The notes: generated from the letters alone by a model not told the origin. A stretch of DNA of 46,625 nt from Actinomadura soli (GCF_005889715.1 NZ_VCKW01000036.1:1-46625), one strand, 5' to 3'. Positions 8,705 through 16,807 are shown, counted from the first letter of the stretch. Numbers and translations are program-made.

Positions 8705-9354
8705 CCTTCGAGGAGGGCGCGGGTGTTCTCCCAGCCCTCCAGGCCCGGGTCGAGGAACCGCAGGTCGCGGACGGTGCGGAGGCGATGCCAGCCGGGCCCC
8801 TGCGGGACGAAGCCGGGCCGCGGCGCGGCGGCGCGCAGCCGGGCCAGCGCGTCCGGCGTGTCGAGATCGACGTCCCGCAGGGCCGTCGCGAGCCAGCCGG
8901 GCAGCGGCAGCCGGGCGGCGAGCGCGACGAGCCCGGCGCGGCCGTCGGCATGATCGTCCGATTGGACGGCGCAGGCGGCGGACGGGGCGTGGCCGAGGGC
9001 GCGGAACAGCTTGCCGATCAGCAGCGGCGGCAGGTCGGGGGCGTCCGGCGCGACCAGCGCGGCGGTGGCGGCGCCGAGCGCGTGCAGCGCCGCGAACGCG
9101 CCCGCGAGCGTCGGCTCCCGGACGATCGGAGTGCCGGGCCAGGTCACGGCCTCGGCGTCCGGCTGGTCGGGCGGGTCGAGGACGAGCGCGGACGTCACCA
9201 GTTCGAGCCCGGCGACGACCTCGTAGGTGTCTTCGAGCAGCGCGAGCCGGAACGCGCGGGGGTCGATGCCCGGCGGGACGTCCAGCGGACGGCCGGGAAG
9301 GGAGAGCACCGCGGCGAACCGCGCCGGAGCACCCGGCCCCGGCGGGTGGGTCAC
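8686..9354 (-). CDS. unknown protein, weakly like MobA/DUF2064 nucleotidyltransferase fold
   Basis: 222 residues, not firmly recognised. The order of a short N-terminal strand (RFAAVLSLPGRP), a mid segment TAALVAPDAPDLPPLLIGKLF, and Asp-rich stretches resembles DUF2064-type glycosyltransferase/MobA-like proteins, where VAPDxPDLP precedes an acidic metal-binding motif; that motif is not clear here. The GTG start overlaps the stop of the upstream metallopeptidase (GTGA), so the two genes are translationally coupled and probably work in one process. It has no signal peptide or membrane segment. The 3' end overlaps the NUDIX gene by 19 bp on the other strand. Confidence 0.7.
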   Translation of the reverse strand: MTHPPGPGAPARFAAVLSLPGRPLDVPPGIDPRAFRLALLEDTYEVVAGLELVTSALVLDPPDQPDAEAVTWPGTPIVREPTLAGAFAALHALGAATAALVAPDAPDLPPLLIGKLFRALGHAPSAACAVQSDDHADGRAGLVALAARLPLPGWLATALRDVDLDTPDALARLRAAAPRPGFVPQGPGWHRLRTVRDLRFLDPGLEGWENTRALLEGHPLSS

Positions 9355-9932
9355 CCGGCGACCTCGTGCGGGAAGTCGTCCCCGTGGTGGACGCCGTCGC
9401 CGGCGATCTCGTCGTCCGGCGCGTCCGCCTCGAGGGGCAGGTGCGCGGCGGCGGCGACGCCCTCCAGGTAGCCGCGGGCCCGGTCGGCCTTCGGGTAGTT
9501 GCCGACCAGGTCCCAGAAGTCGGCGCCGTGCCCCGGGATGAGCAGGTGCGCCAGCTCGTGGACCAGGACGTAGTCGACGACCCACCCGGGCATGCCGCGC
9601 AGGCGGGTGGACAACCGGATCGTTCCGTCGTCGGGGGTGCACGATCCCCAGCGGGTGCGCTGGTTCGCGACCCAGCGGACGCTGACGGGGTCGGCGCGTC
9701 CGTCCAGGTAGCGGCGGGACAGCTCCCTGGCCCGCGACTGGAGATCGGCGTCGCTGGGCCGCCGGCGGCGTTCCCTCTCTTCGAGCCGCTCCAGGATGGT
9801 CGCGATCCACTGTTCCTCTTCGGCCTTGCTCAGCCTGGACGGAACCATCACCACCACCTTGTCGCCGTCGCGGTAGGCGGACACGGTTCGCCGACGCCTC
9901 GCGCTGCGACGGACCTCAACGTTAGGGGGCAC
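9351..9932 (-). CDS. YgjP/DUF45 (M48-like) SprT-type metallopeptidase
   Basis: 193 residues if GTG 9932 is the start (VPPNVEVRRSARRRRTVSAY). The frame is open to a GTG at 10025 that overlaps the stop of the upstream gene, so a longer form of 224 residues is possible; I prefer 9932 because conserved family sequence begins there. The zinc site is clear: VHELAHLLIPGHGADFWDLV contains HExxH plus a third His. The upstream WGSCTPDDGTIRLSTRL segment is typical of YgjP-like proteins. Its substrate is unknown. The stop overlaps the next gene's start by 4 nt. Confidence 0.88.
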   Translation of the reverse strand: MPPNVEVRRSARRRRTVSAYRDGDKVVVMVPSRLSKAEEEQWIATILERLEERERRRRPSDADLQSRARELSRRYLDGRADPVSVRWVANQRTRWGSCTPDDGTIRLSTRLRGMPGWVVDYVLVHELAHLLIPGHGADFWDLVGNYPKADRARGYLEGVAAAAHLPLEADAPDDEIAGDGVHHGDDFPHEVAG

Positions 9933-10017
9933 GCCTGAACCGTACTCGAAAATTTGCCTCCACCACAGGGGGTGTTTGACGTTGTCGCAGGTCAGAAGCC
10001 CTGTTTTTGACAGTCGT

Positions 10018-10806
10018 TCATTCACCGGTGAACCGCGGGACGCGCTTGTCCCGCTGGGCCGCGAGCCCTTCCAGCATGTCCCTGGACGACATCGTGACGG
10101 GCTGCGCGAGCGACTCCCAGCGCAGCGCCGCCTCCATGCCGCCGTGCCCGCCGCCGGACAGGGCGGCCTTGGTGAGCCGGGTGGCGATGGGCGCCTGCGC
10201 GGCGACCCGGCCGGCGACGGTGAGCGCCTCGTCCAGGACCTGCTCGCCGGGGACGGCCTTGTTGACCAGGCCGTATCGCTCGGCCTCGGCGCCGGTGACG
10301 ACCCGTCCGGCCAGGAGCATCTCGCGGGCCAGCGGCAGCCCGGCGACCTCGGGGAGCAGCCAGGTCGCGGCCATGCCGGGGTGCAGCCCGAGCGCGGTGA
10401 AGGGGGCGAGGAGCTTGGCGTCGGACGCCGCGTACCGCAGGTCGCAGGCCAGCGCGAGGCACAGCCCGGCGCCGACGGCGTGCCCGTTGACGGCGGCGAT
10501 CGTCGGGACCTCCAGGCCGCGGATCGTCAGCCAGGCCCGGTAGAAGGCGAGCATCCGGTCGCGGAGCGCGGGGACGGCGACGTCGCCCGTGCCGGCGAGC
10601 CAGGAGAGGTCGCCTCCGGAGCTGAAAGCGCTGCCGGTGCCGGTCACGACGACGCAGCGGACGCCGGTGTCGCCGCGCAGGTCCTCGATCGCGCTCTGCC
10701 AGGCCGCGGTCATCTCGTCCGACATCGCGTTGCGGCGGGCGGGGTCGTTCAGCGTCAGGACGGCGATCCCGCCGGGGCGGCGTTCGGCGAGCAGCGGTTC
10801 GGGCAT
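10018..10806 (-). CDS. enoyl-CoA hydratase/isomerase (crotonase) family
   Basis: 262 residues from ATG 10806. Crotonase-fold signatures are present: IAVLTLNDPARRNAMS near the N-terminus, GTGSAFSSGGDLSWL (oxyanion loop), and AVNGHAVGAGLCLALACDLRYA forming the second oxyanion half. At the position of the second catalytic Glu in classic hydratases the segment reads MAATWLLPEVAGLPLAREM, so exact chemistry (hydratase, isomerase or other) is open. The frame extends 24 codons further upstream without a ribosome site, so I use the internal ATG. It acts in cytoplasmic acyl-CoA metabolism. The gene is followed closely by the metallopeptidase pair. Confidence 0.9.
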   Translation of the reverse strand: MPEPLLAERRPGGIAVLTLNDPARRNAMSDEMTAAWQSAIEDLRGDTGVRCVVVTGTGSAFSSGGDLSWLAGTGDVAVPALRDRMLAFYRAWLTIRGLEVPTIAAVNGHAVGAGLCLALACDLRYAASDAKLLAPFTALGLHPGMAATWLLPEVAGLPLAREMLLAGRVVTGAEAERYGLVNKAVPGEQVLDEALTVAGRVAAQAPIATRLTKAALSGGGHGGMEAALRWESLAQPVTMSSRDMLEGLAAQRDKRVPRFTGE

Positions 10807-10981
10807 GGCCCGCACCGTACCGCGCCGCCCGCCGGGCCCGGGCCACAGCCCCCGCCAGGGGCGTGAGAAAGCGCACACTTACCGTGTCACCGCAGGTCAG
10901 GTCGCCGCACGGTGGCCGGCTCCCGCGTTACTTACGGATGGTTATGGCGTGAACGACGGTCGATCACCGACAATGGTCCGC

Positions 10982-12313
10982 GTGAGCGATCTTCCCCGCC
11001 GCGCGGTGACGCGGTCAGCAAAGCTGGCGTCCCTCCCCATCGGCTTCGCGGGGCGCACCGCGCTCGGCATGGGGAAGCGGACGTTCGGCCGCCCGGCCGA
11101 GACCGTGGCGATGGAGATCCAGACGCGGACCGCCGAGCAGCTGTTCAAGGTGCTCGGCGAGCTCAAGGGCGGGGCGATGAAGCTCGGCCAGATGCTGTCG
11201 ATCTTCGAGGCGGCGCTGCCGCCGGAGATCGCCGGACCGTACCGCGCCACGCTGACCAGGCTGCAGGAGGCCGCTCCCCCGCTGCCGGCGGCGACCGTCC
11301 ACACGGTGCTCGCCGAGTTCCTCGGGGACGACTGGCGCGACTACTTCGAGTCGTTCGACGACCGGCCGGCGGCGGCCGCGTCCATCGGCCAGGTGCACCG
11401 CGCCGTCTGGCACGACGGGCGGCACGTCGCCGTCAAGGTGCAGTACCCGGGCGCAGGGAAGGCGCTGATCAGCGACTTCAACCAGCTCGCCCGCCTCGGC
11501 CGGCTGTTCGGCGTGCTGATGCCGGGCCTGGACGTCAAGTCGATGCTCGCGGAGCTGAAGGAGCGGGTGGTCGAGGAGCTCGACTACACGATCGAGGCCG
11601 AATCCCAGACGATCTTCCGGGACGCCTACGGCGACGACCCCGACTTCCACATCCCCGAGGTCATCGCGCAGAACGGGAACATCCTGATCAGCGAGTGGAT
11701 GGACGGCACCCCCCTCTCGAAGATCATCAGCGAGGGTGATCAGGAGACGCGGAACCACGCGGCCCTGCTGTACTGCCGCTTCCTGCTCTCGGGGCCGAAA
11801 CGGTGCGGGATACTGCACGGCGACCCGCATCCCGGCAACTTCCGGCTGCTGGCGGACGGCCGGCTCGGCGTCCTCGACTTCGGCGCGGTCGACCGCATCC
11901 CCGGCGGCTTCCAGCGGCGGCTCGGCCTGCTGCTGCGCATCGGCACGATGGCCGACATCGACGAGATCGAGGAGGCGCTGCGCCGCGAGGACTTCATCCG
12001 CGAGGGCGTGGAGATCGACGCCGACTCGCTGCAGGCGTTCCTCGCGCCGATCACCGAGCCGTTCGTGACCGAGACGTTCAGGTTCAGCCGCGAGTGGCTG
12101 CGCGACATGGCCGCCAGGGTGACGGACCTGCGTCCGGGCAATGTCGTCCGGCAGCTCAACCTGCCGCCCGAGTATGTGATCATCCACCGGGTGCTGTCGG
12201 CGGGCACCGGCGTGCTGTGCCAGCTGGACTGCGAGATCCCGGCCCGCGCCGAGTCGCTGAGGTGGGTGCCGGGATTCGCCGACGACGAGGACGGCGAGCT
12301 CATTTCGAGCTGA
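10982..12313 (+). CDS. ABC1/AarF/UbiB family atypical kinase
   Basis: About 443 residues. ABC1-family motifs appear in order: the KxGQ element ([18 protein letters not shown]), the Ala-rich nucleotide loop [12 protein letters not shown] with AVKVQYPG (lysine), the E...ELDY region, catalytic-loop [12 protein letters not shown] and metal-binding LDFGAVDR. UbiB-family kinases act in quinone or membrane-lipid metabolism elsewhere; the actinobacterial role is not known. This is the Rv3197 position, next to whiB7. GTG 10982 (VSDLPRRAV) fits family N-termini; ATG 10973 is only three codons upstream and is a real alternative. A strong terminator follows at 12326. Confidence 0.92.
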   Translation: MSDLPRRAVTRSAKLASLPIGFAGRTALGMGKRTFGRPAETVAMEIQTRTAEQLFKVLGELKGGAMKLGQMLSIFEAALPPEIAGPYRATLTRLQEAAPPLPAATVHTVLAEFLGDDWRDYFESFDDRPAAAASIGQVHRAVWHDGRHVAVKVQYPGAGKALISDFNQLARLGRLFGVLMPGLDVKSMLAELKERVVEELDYTIEAESQTIFRDAYGDDPDFHIPEVIAQNGNILISEWMDGTPLSKIISEGDQETRNHAALLYCRFLLSGPKRCGILHGDPHPGNFRLLADGRLGVLDFGAVDRIPGGFQRRLGLLLRIGTMADIDEIEEALRREDFIREGVEIDADSLQAFLAPITEPFVTETFRFSREWLRDMAARVTDLRPGNVVRQLNLPPEYVIIHRVLSAGTGVLCQLDCEIPARAESLRWVPGFADDEDGELISS

Positions 12314-12325
12314 CGGGAAGGCTCA

Positions 12326-12364
12326 GCGAGGCCCCGCGCATTGATGGGATGCGCGGGGCCTCGC
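12326..12364 (+). terminator. intrinsic terminator of the ABC1 gene
   Basis: A perfect 16-bp stem, GCGAGGCCCCGCGCAT against ATGCGCGGGGCCTCGC, has a 7-nt loop TGATGGG and is followed directly by TTTT. It begins 13 nt after the ABC1 stop codon. It is the clearest Rho-independent terminator in the window. Confidence 0.92.
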
Positions 12365-12508
12365 TTTTCGCGCGTCCGGGTGAGTGGGCCACCTGGGACG
12401 CGCTCCAGGCGCCCGCCGGGAGGCGCGCTCGTCCGCCATACCATCCAAGAAGGGCGGGCGGCGGCCTGCGACCGGTGCGGGCGACTATCTGGCCGGTAAG
12501 CCGGGGTT

Positions 12509-12799
12509 TCAGTTCCGTTGCAGCGACGTCGACGTCTGCAGGTACGTTTCGGCGGGCGCGGTGTTCGGGAAATGCACGCTGGTGGCGGACGGCGCGGTCG
12601 GCGCGAGCAGGACGCGCCGCACGCGCGAAGCCCTCGTCTGCGCGTCGCGGCGCGCGCGCCGCAGCGCGCGCACGCGGACGGCCAGGTCGTCGGGCATGTC
12701 GCGGGATCGGATGGACGGGTTCGCTCCGGCGGCCCGGAGGCGCGGTCCCTGTGCGGGGGCCGCGCCTCCGGGGTCGACGGGAGCCGGCGGAGCCGGCAT
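12509..12799 (-). CDS. possible small ORF coupled to whiB7 (unknown)
   Basis: A 96-codon frame whose ATG overlaps the whiB7 stop (TGATG), a typical coupling arrangement. Third-position G/C is high, and higher still in the last 62 codons, which could start at ATG 12697 (MPDDLAVRVRALRRARRDA). The predicted product is Arg/Ala-rich at first and Ser/Thr-rich at its end, with no recognised domain, signal peptide or cysteine. Against it: a very strong hairpin (12733-12772) lies in the first third and may simply end the whiB7 transcript. I treat it as a candidate only. Confidence 0.33.
   Translation of the reverse strand: MPAPPAPVDPGGAAPAQGPRLRAAGANPSIRSRDMPDDLAVRVRALRRARRDAQTRASRVRRVLLAPTAPSATSVHFPNTAPAETYLQTSTSLQRN
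12733..12772 (-). terminator. strong hairpin just after whiB7
   Basis: CCCGGAGGCGCGG pairs with CCGCGCCTCCGGG (13 bp), and three further C-G pairs inside extend it. It lies about 27 nt past the whiB7 stop codon. On the minus strand no U-run follows, so it is either a U-less actinomycete-type terminator or an mRNA-stabilising structure. Confidence 0.5.
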
Positions 12800-13086
12800 C
12801 AGACGGTCACTTCGTCGGGCCGCGGGTGCTTGCGCGGGCGGCCACGCGGCCGCTTGCGCGGGACGATCACGCCGCGGACGAACAGCTCGCCGCCCCAGAC
12901 GCCCCAGGGCTCCTTGCGCTCGAGCGCCCCGGCGAGGCACTCCTTGCGGAGCGGGCACTCCAGGCACAGGGCCTTGGCGAGCTCGACGTCGGCGGGAGCC
13001 TCGGCGAAGAACAGCTCCGGGTCGGTCCGGCACGGAAGAGTGAGGTCCTCCTCGCTTACTGCGAGTGCCCCCTGCATCACAGTCAC
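12799..13086 (-). CDS. whiB7: WhiB7/WblC-type iron-sulfur transcription factor
   Basis: 95 residues. The WhiB [4Fe-4S] ligands are visible: Cys19, then CLECPLRKEC giving C-x2-C-x5-C. The sigma-interacting turn is GVWGGE. The C-terminus carries the AT-hook KRPRGRPRKHP, which distinguishes WhiB7/WblC from other WhiB proteins. WhiB7 binds the principal sigma factor and AT-rich DNA just upstream of -35 boxes to switch on intrinsic resistance to ribosome-targeting antibiotics and redox genes, including its own. The gene lies between ABC1 and uvrD2, as in M. tuberculosis. GTG 13086 is the likely start, with AGAGGAA 7 nt or so upstream. A long leader with an ORF and an attenuator precedes it. Confidence 0.95.
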   Translation of the reverse strand: MTVMQGALAVSEEDLTLPCRTDPELFFAEAPADVELAKALCLECPLRKECLAGALERKEPWGVWGGELFVRGVIVPRKRPRGRPRKHPRPDEVTV

Positions 13087-13146
13087 CCTTGTTCCTCTCG
13101 TTGGATCTCAACGGGCGTGTCGGTGGGTTGTCCTGGGCAAATAAGA

Positions 13147-13179
13147 AGGCCGCGGATCCGGTGTGCGGATCCGCGGCCT
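13147..13179 (-). terminator. whiB7 leader attenuator (Rho-independent terminator)
   Basis: On the minus strand AGGCCGCGGATCC, loop GCACACC, then GGATCCGCGGCCT form a perfect 13-bp stem followed by the U-rich TCTTATTT. It lies inside the leader, 60 nt before the whiB7 start and 20 nt after the stop codon of the leader ORF. WhiB7/WblC leaders are known to use such terminators for ribosome-mediated attenuation, so this is probably the antibiotic-responsive switch. Confidence 0.88.
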
Positions 13180-13199
13180 GGGGGCTTGCCGGTGTGGTG

Positions 13200-13508
13200 C
13201 TAAACCGGTGGCCTCCAGGGGTACGGACCCGACACGTCACCCGTGACGGTGACGCCCACGTGGGCCGTGGCCGGAGCCTGGACGGTCATGTCCTCGAGAA
13301 GGTGGCCGAAGACACTCCGCCCCTGGTCCTGGATTCGCTGCTCGGAGCGCAGTTCGCGCAGTTCACGCCAATTCAGGCCGCGCGTGCCGCGCGGGTCGCG
13401 CGGTCGCTGGCCGGGCGCGTCCGCATAGGCGGACGCCATGTCTGGAACGAAGAGGCCAGGGCATGCGGCGGTCCAGGACGACGCGGATTTGATCAACGTG
13501 TTGCTCAC
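13200..13508 (-). CDS. whiB7 leader ORF (candidate attenuation peptide/protein)
   Basis: A frame of up to 102 codons from GTG 13508 (VSNTLIKSASSW) that ends in GPYPWRPPV with a TAG stop 20 nt before the attenuator stem. About 81 percent of third positions are G/C, lower than the neighbours but coding-like. A 29-codon version could start at ATG 13289 (MTVQAPATAHVG) after a closely placed GAGG; GTG codons just before 13508 have AGGA upstream. The stop position is what matters: a ribosome stalled near the PYPWRPP end would cover the leader next to the terminator. I see no known domain. The position fits the upstream ORFs reported for whiB7/wblC genes; length and start are open. Confidence 0.62.
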   Translation of the reverse strand: MSNTLIKSASSWTAACPGLFVPDMASAYADAPGQRPRDPRGTRGLNWRELRELRSEQRIQDQGRSVFGHLLEDMTVQAPATAHVGVTVTGDVSGPYPWRPPV

Positions 13509-13595
13509 CGGACTGCACACCACCTTCCTGGCTCCTCGGGCCGCACCGGCGGATCCATGATCCGCACCGGCGGGCCGGTTGAATGTTCGCGATCG

Positions 13596-13635
13596 AGCGT
13601 ACGGGGCTTCCGCCGAATCAAGCAAGGTATTTTTG
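13596..13635 (-). promoter_or_regulatory. whiB7 promoter with AT-rich WhiB7-type site
   Basis: Minus-strand TTGCTT (+ strand 13620-13625) and TACGCT (13596-13601) are separated by 18 nt, resembling -35 and -10 hexamers. Immediately upstream of the -35 is CAAAAATACC (13626-13635), an AT-rich run rare in this genome. WhiB7-activated promoters carry AT-rich DNA directly upstream of the -35, so autoregulation is likely. It implies a leader of about 500 nt. Confidence 0.6.
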
Positions 13636-13680
13636 ACCTGCGGTTTTGTGGGTGACTTCACCCTTTTCCCGCGGAACCCG

Positions 13681-13734
13681 CGACGCCTGGCGAGCGTCGG
13701 GGACTCCTGGGAGTCCCGTACGAAATGATCATTT
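13681..13734. repeat. cluster of three inverted repeats incl. AAATGATCATTT
   Basis: Three adjacent dyads: CGACGC/GCGTCG (13681-13699), GGGACTC/GAGTCCC (13700-13717), and a perfect 12-bp AT-rich palindrome AAATGATCATTT (13723-13734). They lie in the gene-poor stretch 13509-13888, upstream of the whiB7 promoter and beyond the S33 peptidase. The rest of that stretch holds only the whiB7 promoter and the hairpin at 13805-13835. The palindrome could be an operator; no regulator is assigned. Confidence 0.5.
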
Positions 13735-13804
13735 TACCCGCCCGGGATCGCTCGCGCCCGGACGGCGGCGGGCCGGATCCGGCCGCCAGCGTCGAGGGCG
13801 CCGG

Positions 13805-13835
13805 CGCCGGGCGGGCCGTGTCGGCCCGCCCGGCG
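13805..13835 (-). terminator. terminator-like hairpin of the S33 peptidase
   Basis: GCCGGGCGGGCC and GGCCCGCCCGGC form a 12-bp perfect stem with loop GTGTC, extended by one C-G pair. It lies 54 nt past the peptidase stop codon. No T-tract follows on the minus strand, as is common for high-GC actinomycetes. Confidence 0.6.
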
Positions 13836-13888
13836 TCGCGGTCGCTCAGGTCACCGGTTCCGCATCCGGACCGGGTCCCGAGCAGGGG

Positions 13889-15700
13889 TCACCGGGTTCC
13901 GAGCAGGGTGGACGACGGCACCCGCGTCGCCACCGGCGGCAGCTCGGTGGGCCGCCCGGCGGCGCCCGGCCGGGTCGCCATCGCGCCCGCGTCCGCGGGC
14001 CCCCTGGTGTCGAGCGCCAGTTCGGGCTCCGGCTCGAACGGCTGGATGTCGCCCACGCACACCGTGCCGGCGGGCGGCAGGGCGCCGCTGGCGAGGTAGC
14101 CGTTCACGGCGTCCGTCGCGCACGCGGAGCTGCCGTAGGCCGTGTGCCCCCAGCTGTTGCTGGACAGCAGCCGGCTGCCGGGCAGCAGCTTGCTGGACGA
14201 CACCGCGTCGTCGTAGTTCGTGGCCGGGTCGTAGTAGTTCCCGACGATCAGGACGGGGGTGTTCGTCCGCCGGTTGAAGGGGCCGGTGTAGGCGTCCTCG
14301 TCGCGGACCGTCCAGGAGTCACCGGCGCACTGGACGCTGGCCCAGCCCCATGCCCGCCCGAAGTAGGGCGCGCGCTTGTCGGACGCCGCCGTCAGCGCGG
14401 GCCAGTTCCCGGCCTTCTTGGGGTGCCGTCCGTCGGTGCAGACCACGCCGCTGAACGCGTCGAGCCCGTTGTCGTAGGGGAAGCCCTTGGCGAGGATCTT
14501 CCCGGCGGCGTCCTGCTGCTGCTCGACCTTGGCGCGGCGCGCCGCCATGCGTGCGGCGAGGGCCTTGCGCGCCGCGGCCGCCTGCGCGGCCGTCGAGGCG
14601 GGTGAGGTCGCCTTCCACAGGTCGGTGAGCGCCGCGTCGATGAAGAAGTAGCCGTCCGGGTAGTACAGCTCGCCGAGCATGCCGCCGACGAGGTCGGCGT
14701 AGGTGACCTTCCGGCCGTCTATGTCGGCGGGCTTCGCCTTCAGCCGCCCGGCGAGGACGTCGAAGTTCTTGACCGGGTCGCCGAACTCCGCGAACGCGCA
14801 CGCCGGCTTGCCCGCCTTGCCGCAGCGGACGAGGATCTCCTTCAACGCCTTGTAGGCGCCGTCTGCGGATCGCAGCCGGTCGTCGAGGATCTCGTTCTCG
14901 GTCTTCTTGGTGCCCGTCCAGGAGACCGGGTTGAGAATGCCGTCCACGGCCACGGCGCGCAGCCGGTCGGGGAACATGTTGGCGTAGTACTGGCCGAGCG
15001 CCGAGCCGTAGCTGAAGCCCAGGTAGGTCAGCTTCTTGTCGCCGACCGCGCGGCGCAGGACGTCCATGTCGCGCGCGGCCTCCGCCGTGGACATCGCGCC
15101 CGCCAGCTTCTTGCCGGTGGTGGAGCAGCCCTTGCCGAGGGCCTTCGCGGACTTGACGTAGGCCGACTCCTGCTTGGCGCCGATGGGGAACGCCACGCTC
15201 AGCCCCACCAGCGCGAGCGCCTGGTCCTTGGCGGACTTGAAGCAGGCGACGTTGTCGCTGTAGCCGATGCCGCGCGGGTCGAAGCCGACGACGTCGAAGC
15301 GGTCGAGGACGTCCGGGCCGAGGAAGTCCCCCGCCTGGTAGGCCATGGCGGTGCCCTGCCCGCCGGGCCCGCCCGGGTTGACGAACAGGCTGCCGATCCG
15401 CTTCTTGGCGTCGCGGGCCTTCACCCGCAGGACGGCGATCTCGGTCGTCGCGCCCTTCGGGGCGTCGTAGTCCAGCGGCAGCCGGACGGTCGCGCACTCG
15501 GCGTGGCCGTAGCACGCGTACCAGCCGAGTTTCGGCGTGGGCACGGCGTCGACGCGTTTCTTCTCGGCCGGGCTCGTCGTGTCGCCGGCGGGCGCGGCCC
15601 GGACGCCGGGCACCCCGGGCTCGGCGAGGGCGGTGCCCGCCAGGGCGGGCACGAGCGCCGCGGCGGCGGCGACGGCGAGAATCCTGCTTCTCAGGCGCAT
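13889..15700 (-). CDS. secreted alpha/beta-hydrolase, S33 tripeptidyl-aminopeptidase type
   Basis: 603 residues. A signal peptide is evident (RLRSR, then about 18 hydrophobic residues, cleavage near TALAE, residues 1-27). The alpha/beta-hydrolase motifs are the oxyanion-region VNPGGPGGQG (about 108-117), the nucleophile GFSYGS (Ser230), an acid candidate in GNYYDPATNY and the His in SNSWGHTAYG near the C-terminus. The architecture matches actinomycete secreted tripeptidyl aminopeptidases, which remove N-terminal tripeptides outside the cell. ATG 15700 has AAGGGAAG upstream; the frame runs 34 codons further without support. The last ~40 residues are an Ala/Pro/Gly-rich tail without a fold signal. 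Confidence 0.92.
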   Translation of the reverse strand: MRLRSRILAVAAAAALVPALAGTALAEPGVPGVRAAPAGDTTSPAEKKRVDAVPTPKLGWYACYGHAECATVRLPLDYDAPKGATTEIAVLRVKARDAKKRIGSLFVNPGGPGGQGTAMAYQAGDFLGPDVLDRFDVVGFDPRGIGYSDNVACFKSAKDQALALVGLSVAFPIGAKQESAYVKSAKALGKGCSTTGKKLAGAMSTAEAARDMDVLRRAVGDKKLTYLGFSYGSALGQYYANMFPDRLRAVAVDGILNPVSWTGTKKTENEILDDRLRSADGAYKALKEILVRCGKAGKPACAFAEFGDPVKNFDVLAGRLKAKPADIDGRKVTYADLVGGMLGELYYPDGYFFIDAALTDLWKATSPASTAAQAAAARKALAARMAARRAKVEQQQDAAGKILAKGFPYDNGLDAFSGVVCTDGRHPKKAGNWPALTAASDKRAPYFGRAWGWASVQCAGDSWTVRDEDAYTGPFNRRTNTPVLIVGNYYDPATNYDDAVSSSKLLPGSRLLSSNSWGHTAYGSSACATDAVNGYLASGALPPAGTVCVGDIQPFEPEPELALDTRGPADAGAMATRPGAAGRPTELPPVATRVPSSTLLGTR

Positions 15701-15943
15701 GCGCTTCCCTTCTGGGAGATCAGTGCCATTCCGCGCACAGGGCGAAATGGTCCCCTGATCTTGGTGCCGCGCCTCTCGCGACGTGATCCACCGGCGGACC
15801 ACTCATCTGGTCCCGTAGATCAAACCCCAGGAGGATTGACGCGCGCCGTGATCACTGGTTCGCCAGGCCCGGCGGCCGCGCGCCGTGCGGCGCGGCCGCC
15901 GCAGGCGGGTCCGGAGCCGTGCCCGGGGCGTGTCCTGTTCCGG

Positions 15944-16807
15944 TCAGGCGTCGGTGACCCGGATCAGGCCCTCCTGCATGACGGAGACGACCAGCTCCCC
16001 GGAGCGGGTGAACACCTGCCCGCGGGCGAGGCCGCGGGCCCCGCCGGCGAACGGCGTGTCCTGGTAGTACAGCAGCCACTCGTCGGCCCGGAACGGCCGG
16101 TGGAACCACATCGCGTGGTCGAGGCTGGCGCCCATCGTCCGCTTGTCGCCCCAGGTCAGCCCGTGGTTGAGCAGGACGGTGTCGAGCAGCGTCATGTCCG
16201 AGGCGTACGTCATCAGGCACACGTGCAGCAGCGGGTCGGCGGGCAGCTCGCCGTCCACCTTCAGCCAGACCTTCGACTCGGGGGTGACGAGCGACGGGTC
16301 CTTCGCCGCCTCCCAGGACAGCGGCGTCGCGTGCCGGATGTCGAACGGCCGCCGGGTGACGAACTCGCGCGCGGCGACCTCGCCGAACAGCGGTGTCATG
16401 CGGGTCAGGCCGTCCGGCAGGGTCTCGGGGTCGGGTGCGCCGGGCATCGCGGCCTGGTGGGCGGGCCCGTCCTCGACGATCTGGAACGAAGCGGACAGGG
16501 TGAAGATCGCCTTGCCGTGCTGGACGGCCACGACGCGCCGCGTGGTGAAGGAGCGCCCGTCGCGGACCCGGTCGACGGTGTAGACGATCGGGACGAGCGG
16601 GTCGCCCGGACGGATGAAGTAGGCGTGCAGCGAATGGACGGGCCGGTTCACCGGGACGGTGCGCCCGGCGGCGACGAGCGCCTGCGCCGCCACCTGCCCT
16701 CCGAAGACCCGCTGGCGGCGCTCGTCGGACGTGCGTCCGCGGAAGATGTCGTTCTCGATCTGTTCGAGATCCAGCAGGTCCAGCAGCGCCTTCAGCGATT
16801 CCCTCAC
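15944..16807 (-). CDS. tesB: acyl-CoA thioesterase II (TesB family)
   Basis: 287 residues, the usual length. It hydrolyses acyl-CoA to free acid and CoA in the cytoplasm. The double hotdog fold signatures are RVFGGQVAAQAL (about 33-44), HSLHAYFIRPGDP (58-70), and in the second half SLDHAMWFHRPFRADEW, which contains the Asp of the TesB Asp-Gln-Thr triad. The start is GTG 16807. It lies 76 bp downstream of uvrD2 on the same strand; co-transcription is possible. The S33 peptidase follows after 243 bp that hold no gene. Confidence 0.93.
   Translation of the reverse strand: MRESLKALLDLLDLEQIENDIFRGRTSDERRQRVFGGQVAAQALVAAGRTVPVNRPVHSLHAYFIRPGDPLVPIVYTVDRVRDGRSFTTRRVVAVQHGKAIFTLSASFQIVEDGPAHQAAMPGAPDPETLPDGLTRMTPLFGEVAAREFVTRRPFDIRHATPLSWEAAKDPSLVTPESKVWLKVDGELPADPLLHVCLMTYASDMTLLDTVLLNHGLTWGDKRTMGASLDHAMWFHRPFRADEWLLYYQDTPFAGGARGLARGQVFTRSGELVVSVMQEGLIRVTDA

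Noticed and set aside
10589..10981. Extension of the ABC1 kinase by about 130 codons upstream
   Set aside because: It overlaps the crotonase gene on the other strand, and the conserved family N-terminus begins at VSDLPRR.
12384..13203. Plus-strand frames across the whiB7 locus
   Set aside because: They run antisense to a clear WhiB7 coding region and have no ribosome sites or domain content.
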